Positions 46,299 through 57,492 of a stretch of 64,000 nt of DNA are shown here, piece after piece. Origin of the DNA: Ochotona curzoniae. Lineage: Eukaryota; Chordata; Mammalia; Lagomorpha; Ochotonidae. A program made the position numbers and the translations under genes. The notes beneath the pieces were generated by a model. It had not been told where the DNA came from. It did no database searches and saw only the letters and a list, made by a program, of their open reading frames with translations. The DNA lies in the NCBI RefSeq assembly GCF_017591425.1, contig NW_024465751.1, positions 7,254,001 to 7,318,000 of the forward strand. Direction: 5' to 3'. Numbering within the stretch: the first letter of the stretch is position 1; every line of letters begins with the position of its first letter.

Positions 46299-47099
46299 AT
46301 TTTAACACTTAATAGTGTATTCTCCCTTTTAGATGGGGAGGGCTGCAGAAAATGGTGATAAAATGAGCAATAAAGACCCGTTCCCTTGCAAGGCCTCCCC
46401 ATTATATCAAAGCACTATGGGCACAGAGAAAAGAAAAATGTACCTATGATATTGGATCTGCGATTTGCAGAATGAGGAATTCACCTGGTCAAACCTGTAG
46501 ATATGAACAGAGGGAACAATATTAACAGACTCACGAGCAGCTGTGGGGCTCAGTGAAGCTCATCTGCAGTGTTTGGAATATTAGGAAATTAGATTGGAAG
46601 TCTGTTTTGGAGTTTGGCAAGATTCTTTGGATGTCTCTGCAGGAGCTTGAACTCATATTATAGGCTTATAGGAAATATGTTTGGGAGAAAGGTGTTATAA
46701 TCAGTTCTGTGTTTGGATGAATAAATCTGCAGGAGAGGAGGGGGTAGGAAAAGATTAATAGCACGCCAATCAGCCTGGGGATGGATAACTTTTACAACAT
46801 TTTTAAACGGTTGTCTAAAATGTTCTGATGTAAGAATCAGAAAGCCATTTCAGAGAGTGGAATTTTAGATGACTGTAATCTTCAGGCTGGATTCCTTAAT
46901 CTTTTTTAAGACCAGCATTATTTTTGCTATCATTTTGAGGGATTTTTTCTTAAAAACACACATACATACACTTTTAAGTTTGTAAAATATTTTCCAGCTA
47001 TGTGCAACATTGAATCTTATGCCTGCTGAGTTATAAATTCCTGGAATTATTATAGTAATAAAGGATGCAGTGGTGTGAAAAAAAATAGAAAAAGGTAAT
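46299..47099. other. No gene or repeat recognised
   Basis: Unassigned sequence of about 0.8 kb. Confidence 0.4.
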
Positions 47100-47260
47100 A
47101 GTATTTGAAAGTTTCCTACAAACCAGGTGTTTTCTTAAAAACATGCTGTTTTATTTTTTGCAAAGTTTGAAAGAGGAAGGAATTATTCTCATCTTAAAGA
47201 ATTTGAAAAACACAATTTAAGCAATTTGTCTTATACCTCACAGCTATGTATTGTTAGAGA
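47100..47260 (+). mobile_element. MIR SINE fragment
   Basis: ACAAACCAGGTGTTTTCTTA, GGAATTATTCTCATCTTAAA, AGAATTTGAAAAACACAATT and TTATACCTCACAGCTATG follow MIR order ('TGCCAGGCACTGTTCTAAG ... ATTATTCTCATTTTACAGA ... CACAGCTA'). Confidence 0.6.
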
Positions 47261-47504
47261 GGCCGTCTCAGCTGTTGATTGGTTAATTCTGAAATCAATT
47301 TCTTTTATTCTCCATCCTCCATTAAGTCAACACGTCCTGAGGGCTTAGCATGTACCCTTCCTGCATATTAAACTTCAAGGAGATAACGTGAGTAGCGTGA
47401 TCCTCATGACCTTTCAACCCTGCTTCACTTACACTGCATTCTAGTCTCGGACCCCTCTTTTTAGTCTTAGGAGAATGAACTTGATAGCTGCATTATTAGA
47501 CTTT

Positions 47505-47930
47505 TTTTTAAGTTATATTTTTGATGATGTTTACATAGTTGATCTGGTAGGGAGGGTCGGGAATCAGCGGGGAGGTGGGTGAGACCCTTGCTTACACATT
47601 TTTTTTCCTTCATCCTGTATCTGGGGGAGGGAAGGATACAGTGGAAGAGGCTACATCCAGACTCCCAACCATCTAAGTACTAGATGTCATCCTAGGCTCG
47701 CTGCTCTGGAGCATTTTCTGAGGGGTCTGTTCAAGTGGTTTTGATAATTCTGAGATGCTGTTGATAGCACTACTCCAAGGATGAGGAAATCCTTCCGAGA
47801 TCAATTGGCTGACATATTCCACCTCAGAGTTTCCATTCATCCAGAAATTTGTTGTCAAATTTCACTGGGATAGTTGATCAATTGGTTCTCCCCTCCTTCC
47901 TCTACTTCCTCTATGCAAGCCATCGGGTAC
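47505..47930. other. Left flank of the tandem array, possibly part of the same interspersed repeat
   Basis: A non-repetitive lead-in (TTGATCTGGTAGGGAGGGTC, GGGAATCAGCGGGGAGGTGG, later TTCTCCCCTCCTTCCTCTAC) whose composition shifts sharply from the AT-rich left side. It leads without a break into the repetitive block, suggesting one insertion. Confidence 0.35.
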
Positions 47931-50600
47931 TTTAGCCCAGCCCAACCCTGCCCACCACATGCTTGACCCTCATATACACCAGGGGGAGCTGTGGCTCAGT
48001 CAGAGTGACCCCCAATAACTCCACAGCCTGGTCCCCAGCTCCGGATCCTGTGCCCGCCATCAAGTGCAGTGGACTGGACTGGTCTGTCCCACATCCCATT
48101 GAGAGCTCATATACATCACTGAGCATTGAAGTCTAGCTCAACTCAACCAGCTCCACCCTTCAGCCCACACTCATGCCAGTGAGTGCCACCACTTGTCCAG
48201 CAAGGCCTACCCCGACTCCTGTGGGTCTCTCACCAGTGGGAGTTGCAGCTCATCACAGAGGTGCTCACAGACTTCCCACTGCACCAACTCTCTGTCCCAG
48301 AGCTTGCACTCTTCAGGTGTTTCTGCACTCTAATTCAACAGGACTTGCTCCCAGTCCCAGCACTTGCCAGCTGATGCTGCAGCAAAGCCCAATATACCTG
48401 TCTTTATTCTGACTCATTTCTGTACCAGTGGATACAGCAGTTAGCCCAGCCTGGATCTCTCCCTAACCCAGTTCACTTGTAGGCCAACAGGCATTGTAGC
48501 CCTGATCAACCTGGTCTGCCCTCAGTCCCACCTCTCAGCAGGAACATTGGCCCAGCAGTGGAGTTGCTCACACCTGTCTCCCACACCCACTCTGCCCCAG
48601 TCTCATGCATGTTGGTGGTTGCTGCAGCCCAGTCTGCCCAGTTCATTGTGGCCCAGTTCACCTCAGCATCTGCCAGTGGGTTCTTCAGCCTGGCCTAGCC
48701 AAATCTGCATCTGGTCCAGATCACGCCAGCAGATGCTGCCACCCAACCCAGTATGATCAGACTTCAGTCTTGATCTTACTGTGAACTGGCTGGTGCTGTG
48801 GCCAGACCCAGCCTGTCTTGCATCCCATTCTGGTTCTCAGATCTGCCAAAGGGTGTTATAAACTGGTCCAGTCTGGCCTCCCCAGACTTGAGCCACACGT
48901 GTTAGTGTATACTGTAACCTTGTCTAGTTTAGACTGCTCCTTGCCTTGGTTCTTGCACTTACCTGCAGAGACGTCATCCTGACACCCAAGCTCTTCTATT
49001 GGATCTGCTCCCAGTGGTAGATCTCTCTCACACCAGTGGATCCTTGTCTTGGGCTGACTTAGTCCACCTATTCTTGTCCTGGTTGGAACAGTAACCTTTC
49101 CCAACTGGTCCACACCCAATCCAGCTCTTGCTGTTTGCTGTTACAGCCCACCCACACCTAGTCCACACCCTAACACAGCTCTCAAATGGGCCAGTGGGAG
49201 CTGAAAACTAGTCTAGTTTGTCCCACACCCACTCTGGCTCTCACATGTACCAGTGAGTGCTGGAGTCTAGCACAGTCTGGTGTACTTCAAACTCAGTCCA
49301 CACACATGCTGAGGGACACTATAGTCATGTCTGGTATAGACCACCTCCCCCATTCAGGCCCTTGTACTCACCAGTGGCAATCACATCCCAACTGGGTGCT
49401 CCTTTAGCTCCCCAACTAGGTCTAATCCCAGCTACAAATTTTATGGATGCCAGTGGTTGTTCTGACCAGGCCCAGCATAGGCCGTCACCTGACTTGACCT
49501 TTGGCATCAAATGATTCAGCCTGGCCTGACCCAGCCCGCCCCCAGTCCCAACCCTTTCTGTCAAGTGCTACAACTAGGCCCTGTCAGGTCTGTTCCATTC
49601 ATGACTCATGCATATTGGAAGGTGAAATAGAATAGCCTGGCATGCCCCACATTCCAGCCTGGCTCCTGCACTTGTCAGTGAGCTAAAGTTGGCCTGGCCC
49701 TGCTGGGTATGCCCTCTTCTAAAACCAACCCTCACACTTGCTGCTGTGTGGAGCTACCCTGCCTGGTTTGACCAACACCCAGGCCTGAATCACATGCTCA
49801 CCAGCAGGAGCTATGGCCAACCAGAGGAGTTGCCCAAGTTCCCCTACCAAACTCACCCCCAGACCCAGATCTTGCACGTGCCAGCAGGTGCCAGGCTCTT
49901 ACCAGTTGTAGATTGCCCCTTCCATCCCAGCTTATGTATGAGCAGTGGATGTTGTGGCTTGGCCTGCCCCACACTGTATCCTTGGGTGTGCTTGTGGATG
50001 CTGCAGTTTGGGTCAATCCAGCCTGTGTCCAGTCCCAGTACCCATGAGTGTCACAGGGTTCCGTGGTCATCATGCCACCATCTCCAGCTCCCAAGAAAAT
50101 CAGCTACAATTGCAGATCACAGGGGTGGGCTCACATATCGCCTACAGAATCTGCTCCCAGACCCAGTTTTCTCACATGCTGGTTAGTGCCACAGCCTGGC
50201 CTGACAATACCCATCCCTGTTCTGACTCTCACTGGCAGGTATAGCATTCTTGCCCTGCCAGGTATGCCCCCAGGAATAGCTTTAGTATACACCAGTGAAT
50301 GGTATTCGGCCTTGGTCCATGCTAACTACCCCAGCTCTGCTCTCCCACAAGGGCTGGAGCTTTGGTCTAACCCTCAAAAGTCTTTGTGTTTCCCCCTCAA
50401 GATCAGCACTTCTGGGTGGCTGAACCCAAGCCCCACTGCCTGGGAGCAAGCTCCCAGGGCAAGCTGGTTTCTCCAGTTCCAAGCAACTGGCAGGCCCGTG
50501 GGCCCAAGCCTCCAGACCTGAGCTCTACCATCTGGGAACTTGTTCTGGGGCTTGGCAGCCCCTCTGGCTCCGATCACCTGCAAGGCCAGTGGGCCAAAGC
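47931..50600. repeat. Degenerate tandem repeat array, period about 55-63 bp
   Basis: About 2.6 kb of CT/GC-rich sequence. A diverged unit of the form 'CTGGCCTGCCCCACACCC-AGTC-C-GCTCTCACA-TGCCAGTGG-TGCTGCAGCC' recurs some 40-45 times. Spacings of the '(G/C)TGCAGCC'-type landmark in one stretch are 61, 50, 63, 60 and 56 bp (48629, 48690, 48740, 48803, 48863, 48919). Units differ from each other by many substitutions and small indels, so this is an old array. Several long open frames inside it (for example 49689-50186 and 50048-50521) come from low stop density, occur on both strands and lack any domain. It may be the internal repeat of an unrecognised transposable element. Confidence 0.75.
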
Positions 50601-52067
50601 CTTCCTAGACTTTTCAATACTATGGTTATTACTGAGGTTTTGTCTTTGGGAGCCATGGAAAACTTCAGAGAATAACATGCCTTATGCTTGTTCATTCCCT
50701 ATATTTTGGTTTTTCTGTTGGTTACTAAGTCTTTTTTAACCACAGGTTCTAATAGGTAGTTTCTTCCAAGATTATCATCAGCTCTGACAACGTATCTCCA
50801 TCCTCTTGCCTCTCATTCTGGAAGTAGTAATAGGTCCTCAAAGCTAGAAATAGTGACATCTTCATTATTGTTTGTTTTTATGTGCCTTGACATTTCTTCT
50901 AGATTTTAGGTGCTGTGATTTTCTGGTTTACTAATTTGTCTCGAAGAATAACTAGTTTTGTGAAAGAATGGTTTCTCAGAGTTTGAATACCTGATAAAAG
51001 TCATCCTATTAACTAAAATATTTAGATTTGGATGTCAATCTTTGGATGTTTAATATTTTTCAACATGTTTCAATATTTTTATCTAGTTAGGTCTTTGCTC
51101 AGATTTAAGTTTGTATCTTTTCTATTCACAGCCCATTTAACATTCCAATGCATAGTAAAATTTCATTTATTTGGTATGATTACAAAAGGGAATTTCTATT
51201 TAAACAAATGGCAATCTGATAATCATCAGATTTACCAACTACTTTGGTTTCTGCCACTTTACCCCAGTGCATACTGAAGCATGCCTTTCCGACTTTCTGA
51301 ACTTGGATTTAATAAACGGCATCAATCTAAAGTGTAATCACTTCCATTTGTCAGGATCACTTGTGCAAATGGAAAGGGTTCTTTGAACCCTTCAAGGATT
51401 TCAGGTAGTTTCCCCATGAGCCTCAGGCATTCAAATGCACCAAGATTCCATCGGTCAGTTCACTCTCCAGCCATGCACATTCTCAAGTGTTTGCCAGCTG
51501 CAGTTCTCTGAGATGGAAAGGTTCAGCGTATGTTCTGAGTCATTAGGCCTTGACTGAGCAGTGGGAACAGACGGGCCCACAGGAAAGAGGCTGGGAGGCT
51601 GGCAGAACCAGCTTCTGGAAAGTCGGTGCTCTCTTTGAGAAGTGGGAATTTTCTGAATAGTGGCAATGGTGGTGGCAGTGAGGACGGTGTCAGGGATAAT
51701 AGATCTTGTTAGCAATTGGCTCTAAGTCATGCTCAAACAGCAAAAGCTGGCATCTTACAAAGCATTCTCAAAATCCAAGATTCTCATGGAAAAACAGTTG
51801 TAAATGTTCAAGATTATAAAAATTTTGGCAGAAAGGAGTTTTTAAAATCTCACATGTAAATTTTAAGCAGAATTTGTTTTTAAAAGTAAATTTTGTGGGG
51901 AATTCTAGTATGATGTAATATCTTTATGATGACCTTGACTTTAGAAGAGTAGGGTGGGACCTTAATGTCAACATTTTACTCTTGGCCAATTCTCAGACCG
52001 AATCAGTTTACAACAACAGATAATATTTACGGATGATTCATGGAACATGTAGTCACGTTTTAAGCTA
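50601..52067. other. No gene recognised
   Basis: About 1.5 kb unassigned. 51360-51720 is moderately GC-rich with an 86-codon minus-strand frame but no recognisable product. Confidence 0.35.
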
Positions 52068-52215
52068 CGGGCCCACAAACTCTGGCTGCACATCAGATCT
52101 GATCCACCATTGGCTTAGGTAAATAGAGTTGTGTTGGGACACAGCCACAACATTCATTAGTACTACTGCTGTTGCTTCTGTTGTAAGAGCAGGATTGAGC
52201 AGTTACAACAGTGTT
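52068..52215 (+). mobile_element. hAT-like DNA transposon fragment
   Basis: GGGCCCACAAACTCTGGCTG, AGATCTGATCCACCATTGG, TAAATAGAGTTGTGTTGGGA, CACAGCCACAACATTCATTA and GATTGAGCAGTTACAACAGT follow a common mammalian hAT family ('AATAAAGTTTTATTGGAACACAGCCA ... GAGTTGAGTAGTTGCGACAGAGA'). Confidence 0.55.
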
Positions 52216-52261
52216 ATAGTTTCATGATTTAGTCACCAGGACTGTAAACCCCAAATTGTTA

Positions 52262-52619
52262 GCTTTTTGTTCTAAGAAGAATGAAACTTAGTCTAAGTGT
52301 GTTGTTTAAGAGGTGGGAACTAATGGATTGTCCTTGGGTCACTTGGAGTGTGTCCTCAAGAAACAGTTCTTGCAAAAGGGTTGCAAGTTCTTGTAAGCAA
52401 CTGAAACCAGGCCCATCACTCCTTTCTGCCTCCCAGCTCACCAGGTCATCTTTCCATTACACTCTGGTCATGGTCATTTGTCATATGACTTTCACCTATG
52501 TCTGTGTTGTACTGTTTAGACTTTGAACTCCACACCTGTGAGCCAAATAAAACTGTACTCCTCATATAGTTAGTTGCTTCAGGTATGCTGTAATCATTGT
52601 AAAACTCAACTAACATAGG
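52262..52619 (+). mobile_element. MaLR (ERVL-MaLR) LTR
   Basis: Landmarks in order: GTTTAAGAGGTGGGAACTAA, TGGATTGTCCTTGGGTCACT, then at the 3' end TGTGAGCCAAATAAAACTGT, TTAGTTGCTTCAGGTATGCT and CTCAACTAACATA, matching the MST/MLT1-type end ('GAGC(C/T)AAATAAACCT ... TCAGGTATTTTGTTATAGCAAC ... CTAACACA'). A solo LTR with no internal sequence. Confidence 0.65.
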
Positions 52620-52661
52620 TAAAGGCTGTTCACTGTCGGACACTTTCCTAGAAAAATGCTG

Positions 52662-53469
52662 ACAGGCATTTTTCAAAAGAACAGATTCAAATGGCTAAAA
52701 GAAATATAAAAAGATGCTTAGGCTCTCTGGCCATCAGAGAGATACAAATGAAAACCACATTGAGGTACCACCTAACTCCAGTGAGACTGGCCTGCATTCA
52801 GAACTCATGTAACAACTCCTTCTGGCATCGATGTGAGGAGAAAGGCACCCTCCTTCACTGCTGGTGGGAGTGTAGGCTAGTACAACCACTGTGGAAATCA
52901 GTATAGAGAGTGCTTCGAGATTTGCAAATAAATCTGCCATATCACCCAGGTATCCTGCTCCTAGGAATATACCCAATAGAAGTGAAATCTGCATATGAGA
53001 AGGAGATCAGTAATTCTATATTTGGAGCAGTACAATCTCAGTAGTGTTTTTTTTCCCCCCATGGTGCTGTAGTTTGTTGTTGTTGTTGTGCTTGTTGTTC
53101 TAATTCATACCAGTAGTTGACCTTATTTCATGGCTTCTCATTTATGGAAATGCATAGTGTTGGAGTACTGAGGACTACTATATCCAGATGTGGGGTACAA
53201 TGCAACATGCATTCCTGCTTCCAGATGAAAGATGGACTCCTAATGAAATGTATAGACAATGGGATGCTGGACTGTCTGACACTGTCTGTACCAGCAATGT
53301 TGGGGCACACTTAAATAAGAGACTGATGGAATTATGACTCCTTAAAGGACAATAATATTGTAAGAACATGGGGAATATCTGTTGGGTGGTGGGAGTTTGG
53401 TGGGGAGAATGCCACTCTACACAATTGTACCACAAAATTCAAAAATTTTAAATGAAAATATAACAACAA
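52662..53469 (+). mobile_element. L1, 5'-truncated: end of ORF2 and 3'UTR
   Basis: It starts in the ORF2 block QIQMAKRNIK..LGSLAIREIQMKTTLRYHLTPVRLA, continues through the Cys-rich end (RCEEKGTLLHCWWECRLVQPL), and runs into a 3'UTR with CAATGGGATGCTGGACTGTC and a G-rich GGTGGTGGGAGTTTGGTGGG tract. AAAAATGCTG is duplicated at 52652-52661 and 53470-53479. Frame breaks are present. Confidence 0.85.
53072..53098 (+). repeat. (GTT)n microsatellite in L1 3'UTR
   Basis: GTTTGTTGTTGTTGTTG followed by an interrupted unit, lying inside the L1 3'UTR. Confidence 0.75.
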
Positions 53470-53484
53470 AAAAATGCTGGCTGA

Positions 53485-53665
53485 CCTCCAAGCACCGATC
53501 TAAGAATGTCATGTGTTTTATTTAATTGCTTCCTTTCATTAACTTCTGGAACTGTGGTTATTTTTATCTTTATTCTACAAGTGAGATAACTAAGAAACAG
53601 TGGAGTTGAGGAATATGCTTCAAATCTCCCAACTGGAAAGAGATTCTGTATCTGAGGGTCTGAAT
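53485..53665 (+). mobile_element. MIR SINE fragment
   Basis: AAGCACCGATCTAAGAATGT, CTTTATTCTACAAGTGAGAT, AACTAAGAAACAGTGGAGTT and CTTCAAATCTCCCAACTGG follow MIR order ('TTTTACAGATGAGGAAACTGAGGCACAGAG'). Confidence 0.65.
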
Positions 53666-54924
53666 GTTAATGTACCTTTCCTGCAAGATTATCTTGCCTG
53701 TTATAAGCCATATGGAGTACAGAAAATAGTAGAGACTAGAATGGCTCTGCAATACAGTCTACTTATCCTAGTAGCTACTAACATTGTGTGTAGAGCATTT
53801 GGCTTTGAACTGACTTTGGCTAAAATGCTGCTTTTTGTTTGTTGGTTTATTTATGTGTGTGTCCTTCTGATCTTAAACTTCTCCTTTGACAAACTGTTAA
53901 CTCTGGAACATCATGGAGGAGACCCAAGGACCCAGGCCAAGTGAACCAGGACCTGCCATATTTCTCCACCTGTCTTAGGGTTGCTGTGATGTGTAAAATT
54001 CCCATTTCTGTTGACGTGAATATAGAAGTTACTTACAACAATGTAATTACTGAAATTCCAACTCAGAGAAGTCCTCAGGAGAACATGCCAGTGATTCCTC
54101 AGGAGGATCTTTCTCCAGGAATGGAAGGTTCACAGGAATATGGTACTGACTGCTCTAATTTCCTTTTAAATGGATTACCTGCCTTGAGGCTTTTCTTCTA
54201 TACATCCATGAGAGGAATTGGAGACATGGAGATCGTCAAATATTAATGTGCTCACACCACTTGCTTGCATCAGCTCCCATCTCAGCATCCCTCGCTACCA
54301 CCAGGGCAGAGGACTGTGGCTATTCTGTCAGTGTGAGCTTGCTAAAAATGTTTAAGTCCTTCAGGTCTGTCTATCCAGCATTCTTTGTTCCATCTAATTT
54401 CTATCTCCAAACCTTTTTAAAAATCTATTCATTCTTTATTTCCCTGCTATTTAAGCTTATGCTATCTGGTTTCACTTCTCTATACATCCTACAGGCAGTT
54501 TTTTGAATCTCAAATATTCAGTGATGTCTATGTACTCCTTTCTGCACAGAAAATTGTGATTAAACTTAAAACTTAATTCCAGAATTATCTCTTCTAAGAT
54601 TTCCCTCCATAATTACTGTTCCTTTGTGTTATTTCAATACTTCGTATATAACTGTATTAACAAAGAATAATATTTATTTATGTGTTTTATGTAATTAAAT
54701 TTATTGAGAAATTACCTCGCTCAGCCTTAGAAATGGCTAAGATTTGATAATTTTGTCTATGTGGTACTCACGTAGGAAGCCTTAAACTAACACTGAAGTC
54801 TGTTGATGAAGATGCTAATACTGGCTTTCACATAGAATTTTCTGAGCTGGCGTAGAAGGAAGATTCGAGATGTTTGTGAGATGGCATCAAAAAGTTCACG
54901 GAAAACAGAAAAGAAAGATAAATT
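53666..54924. other. No recognised gene; weak exon-like frame at 53941-54246
   Basis: About 1.25 kb. A 101-codon frame (53941-54246) has a moderately protein-like C-terminal two thirds and an acceptor-like TTTCTCCACCTGTCTTAG upstream at about 53960-53977. It matches no family I know, and adjoining frames are just as open, so I do not call a gene. Confidence 0.3.
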
Positions 54925-55122
54925 GAGGGGCAGACGCTTCATCACTTAGGATACCTGCATCCCATACCAAAGTGCCTAGTCCTCAACTCCACCTGCTCCT
55001 TAATTCACACCCTAGGAGCAGCTAGTGACAGCTCAAGGGATTGGTCCTCCGACACTCACAGGAGAACCACCTGAGTTCCTGCCTCCTAGCTTACACCTGC
55101 CTATGGACTGGCTGCAGCTTAC
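54925..55122 (+). mobile_element. CSINE-type SINE, older subtype, 3'-truncated
   Basis: GGGGCAGACGCTTCATCACT, ACCTGCATCCCATACCAAAG, CAACTCCACCTGCTCCTTAA and GAACCACCTGAGTTCCTGCC follow the SINE from its head to beyond the middle. The pyrimidine tract and A-tail are missing. Confidence 0.65.
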
Positions 55123-56220
55123 ATTTTATTTTCTTCTTCATGATTTTCTTTAAAAAATTGATATAACAAACATGTTTTACATCAGAGTAAAGTACTACTC
55201 TAAAGATATTTTTTTCTTTATTTTACATGGTATTAAATTATATGGCATCCACTATTGGCTGAGCAGCCTAACATCTGCTTCCAGTTCCTTTCCTCATTGA
55301 CGATATCCCATATGGAGCGTAGAAGGGCAGAATACTTGAATTTCAAGTGGACAGTTATCACAGATGTGGGAATGAGATATCAAAACTTGGGTGAAATTGT
55401 TGCCTCTTGCTTCTCCTGCCTTGAGTGTAGATGTACTACCTGGAGCTATGGCAGTCATTTTGTGCTGGTAAGCACCACAGACACAAAAGTGAAAAAAAGA
55501 AAGCACTGGGTCCGGGGGAGAGAGACAACACAAAGAGCATGTGTCTTTGGTTTCATGGAACCACTCAAAAAGAGCAGATTTTCTAAGTCCATGTGTCTTG
55601 TTAACATCATGAATATATCGCTGCCAATTAGCTGATCTCAACTTACGGTCAAAACCATTTCTTCTGAATAAAGATGTGTAAACACGCTTGTATAATTATA
55701 TATATCTATGTATACACATATACATATAATGATATATCAGCAAGGGTATCAAAGAAGTCCACACATTAAAAAACAGAAATATACAGCAAAAAAAATTAAT
55801 TCTTGAAATTATGGAACCAAACTTTCCCTGGGGAGAGTATCACCACATAGAATATTGTTTTGAATAAAGTTTAGTATTAATTGGCGTAAGTTATATGGTC
55901 TCTGTTTTGTTTAAAATATGTGCACATGCATATTTTAAAAATTGTACATCACATATTGTTGATTTTCTTCTTCCCTGGTTGTTTGGCACACAGTGGTTCT
56001 TATTTCATTCATTTGACATTTCCAGGATTTCCACATGCTCTTCAATGCATAATTATTTTGATTGTGAAAACTGACACTAAATGCTACTTATAAATTTTAA
56101 AAATTACATATCTCATATATATAATGTGGATAAGTATACCATATGGCAAAAATCAAGTAAATTAAATAGTAATTGGAAAAAATGTGATTCGTATTAGAAT
56201 ATCCCTCATTTCACAAGACC
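55123..56220. other. No gene recognised; possible ancient LTR remnant at 55290-55610
   Basis: A 126-codon plus-strand frame (55255-55635) and an overlapping 115-codon minus-strand frame both look spurious. GGCAGTCATTTTGTGCTGG and AAAGCACTGGGTCC, in that order, hint at an ancient ERVL-type LTR but are not enough to call. 55690-55735 is AT-rich simple sequence. Confidence 0.3.
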
Positions 56221-57492
56221 TGGACGGAATCAAGATGGAGGAATAGAGTAAAGACACGTTTAAATGGATGGAAAAACATTTAATCAGGATGAAGCAGAGA
56301 GGACATATTTCAGGAAATAGAAAAGGGCAGAACAGCAGAGGGGTACTTACCTGGAGACTGACAGACACAGGAAAAGAGCAGGCACAGCAATGTGGTGTTG
56401 TAGTGACTGATACTCCAGTGGCTTTCAGCTAATGGCAATCTGAACTACACTAGCAACCGCAACTCCAGCAACAACCAGGGGGGAAGGGACTTTCACTGGG
56501 AGCTTGGGAAGTGAGCCCAGACAAAGAACTGTCCATCCTGCTGGTCTGTTTGATTTGACCAGGAGCAGAGACAGAGCAGCAGATCCCAGATGGACAGTGT
56601 GAGAACAGGGTGGATTTCATAGCCCAGTCAGCCCCCACAGAGCTGAATTCGTCGCCATTTTGTGTAAGGAGGAAAGGGAAAGGGAAAGGACTGAGCATGC
56701 GCTGAGCTGGGAGTGAGCTCATTTCTGACTTGGTGAACTGCATCCACATGGCATTCTATGGGTTCCACCTGGTGCAGGTCTGGGTGGCCCTTGGATCTGA
56801 CAGCCAGCAGATCAAGAACTGTAGTGGTGGTACATGCGGTGCCATTTTGTACACTGTGGCAATAGCTTTGGGACTGCAGGGGGCAACAGTGAATTGCACA
56901 TGTGCTGAGCTTGCAAGAACACACTGAGTTCCATGGATTGCACTGGTCCCGCAGGAAAATAATACAGACTGTGATACTGTGCGGGTCAAAATAGGTCCGT
57001 GTGGCACCCAGACCTGATGTCCAATAGGTTCTGACAAGATCAGTGCCACCAACAGCCTAACTAGATAGGACACCTGGTGTATCTCTAATCCTGGCACCTG
57101 CTCCAACCAGAATTGGCAGAAAGTTTTCAGAGACAATGGTGCAGCCTCAAAACAGTATCACAGGGGGTAGAGATTGGTGAGCCAGAGCTGGGGCTTTGGA
57201 GACCACGGTGGATATCTGACATAAGAACCCAGATCTGGAACTCGGTGGAGATTGTGGTACAACCAGCTGCAAGCAAAAAGTTGTGTACCAACTGCAGTCA
57301 GTAAAAATCAAACTGTAGACCTGTGGGTAACAGAGCTTAGACATCTGCCCCAAAGAGAAGAATCTGATAGCCAGAAGTACAATGACCAAGAGCAAAAGAA
57401 GACAAAGGCACAATGTATATTACTGAAAACTCCCTGCAAAAGAGCAAAACCCTATGCCAACCTCAGAGTTAACTGAGGAAGACATCTAGAAA

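Noticed and set aside
49689..50521. Overlapping plus-strand open frames of 165 and 157 codons
   Set aside because: They lie in the degenerate 60-bp array. Open frames occur in several frames and on both strands there, with low stop density from CT-rich composition and no domain.
47931..50600. Tandem array as a CRISPR array
   Set aside because: Units are contiguous and diverged with no identical repeat alternating with unique spacers, and the DNA is mammalian.
55255..55641. 126- and 115-codon frames on opposite strands
   Set aside because: They overlap on opposite strands, match nothing known, and the segment hints at an ancient LTR rather than a gene.
56448..56930. Antisense frames in the half-L1 5'UTR as genes
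   Set aside because: Equivalent sequence lies in copy 1 as 5'UTR; the frames are not conserved between copies.
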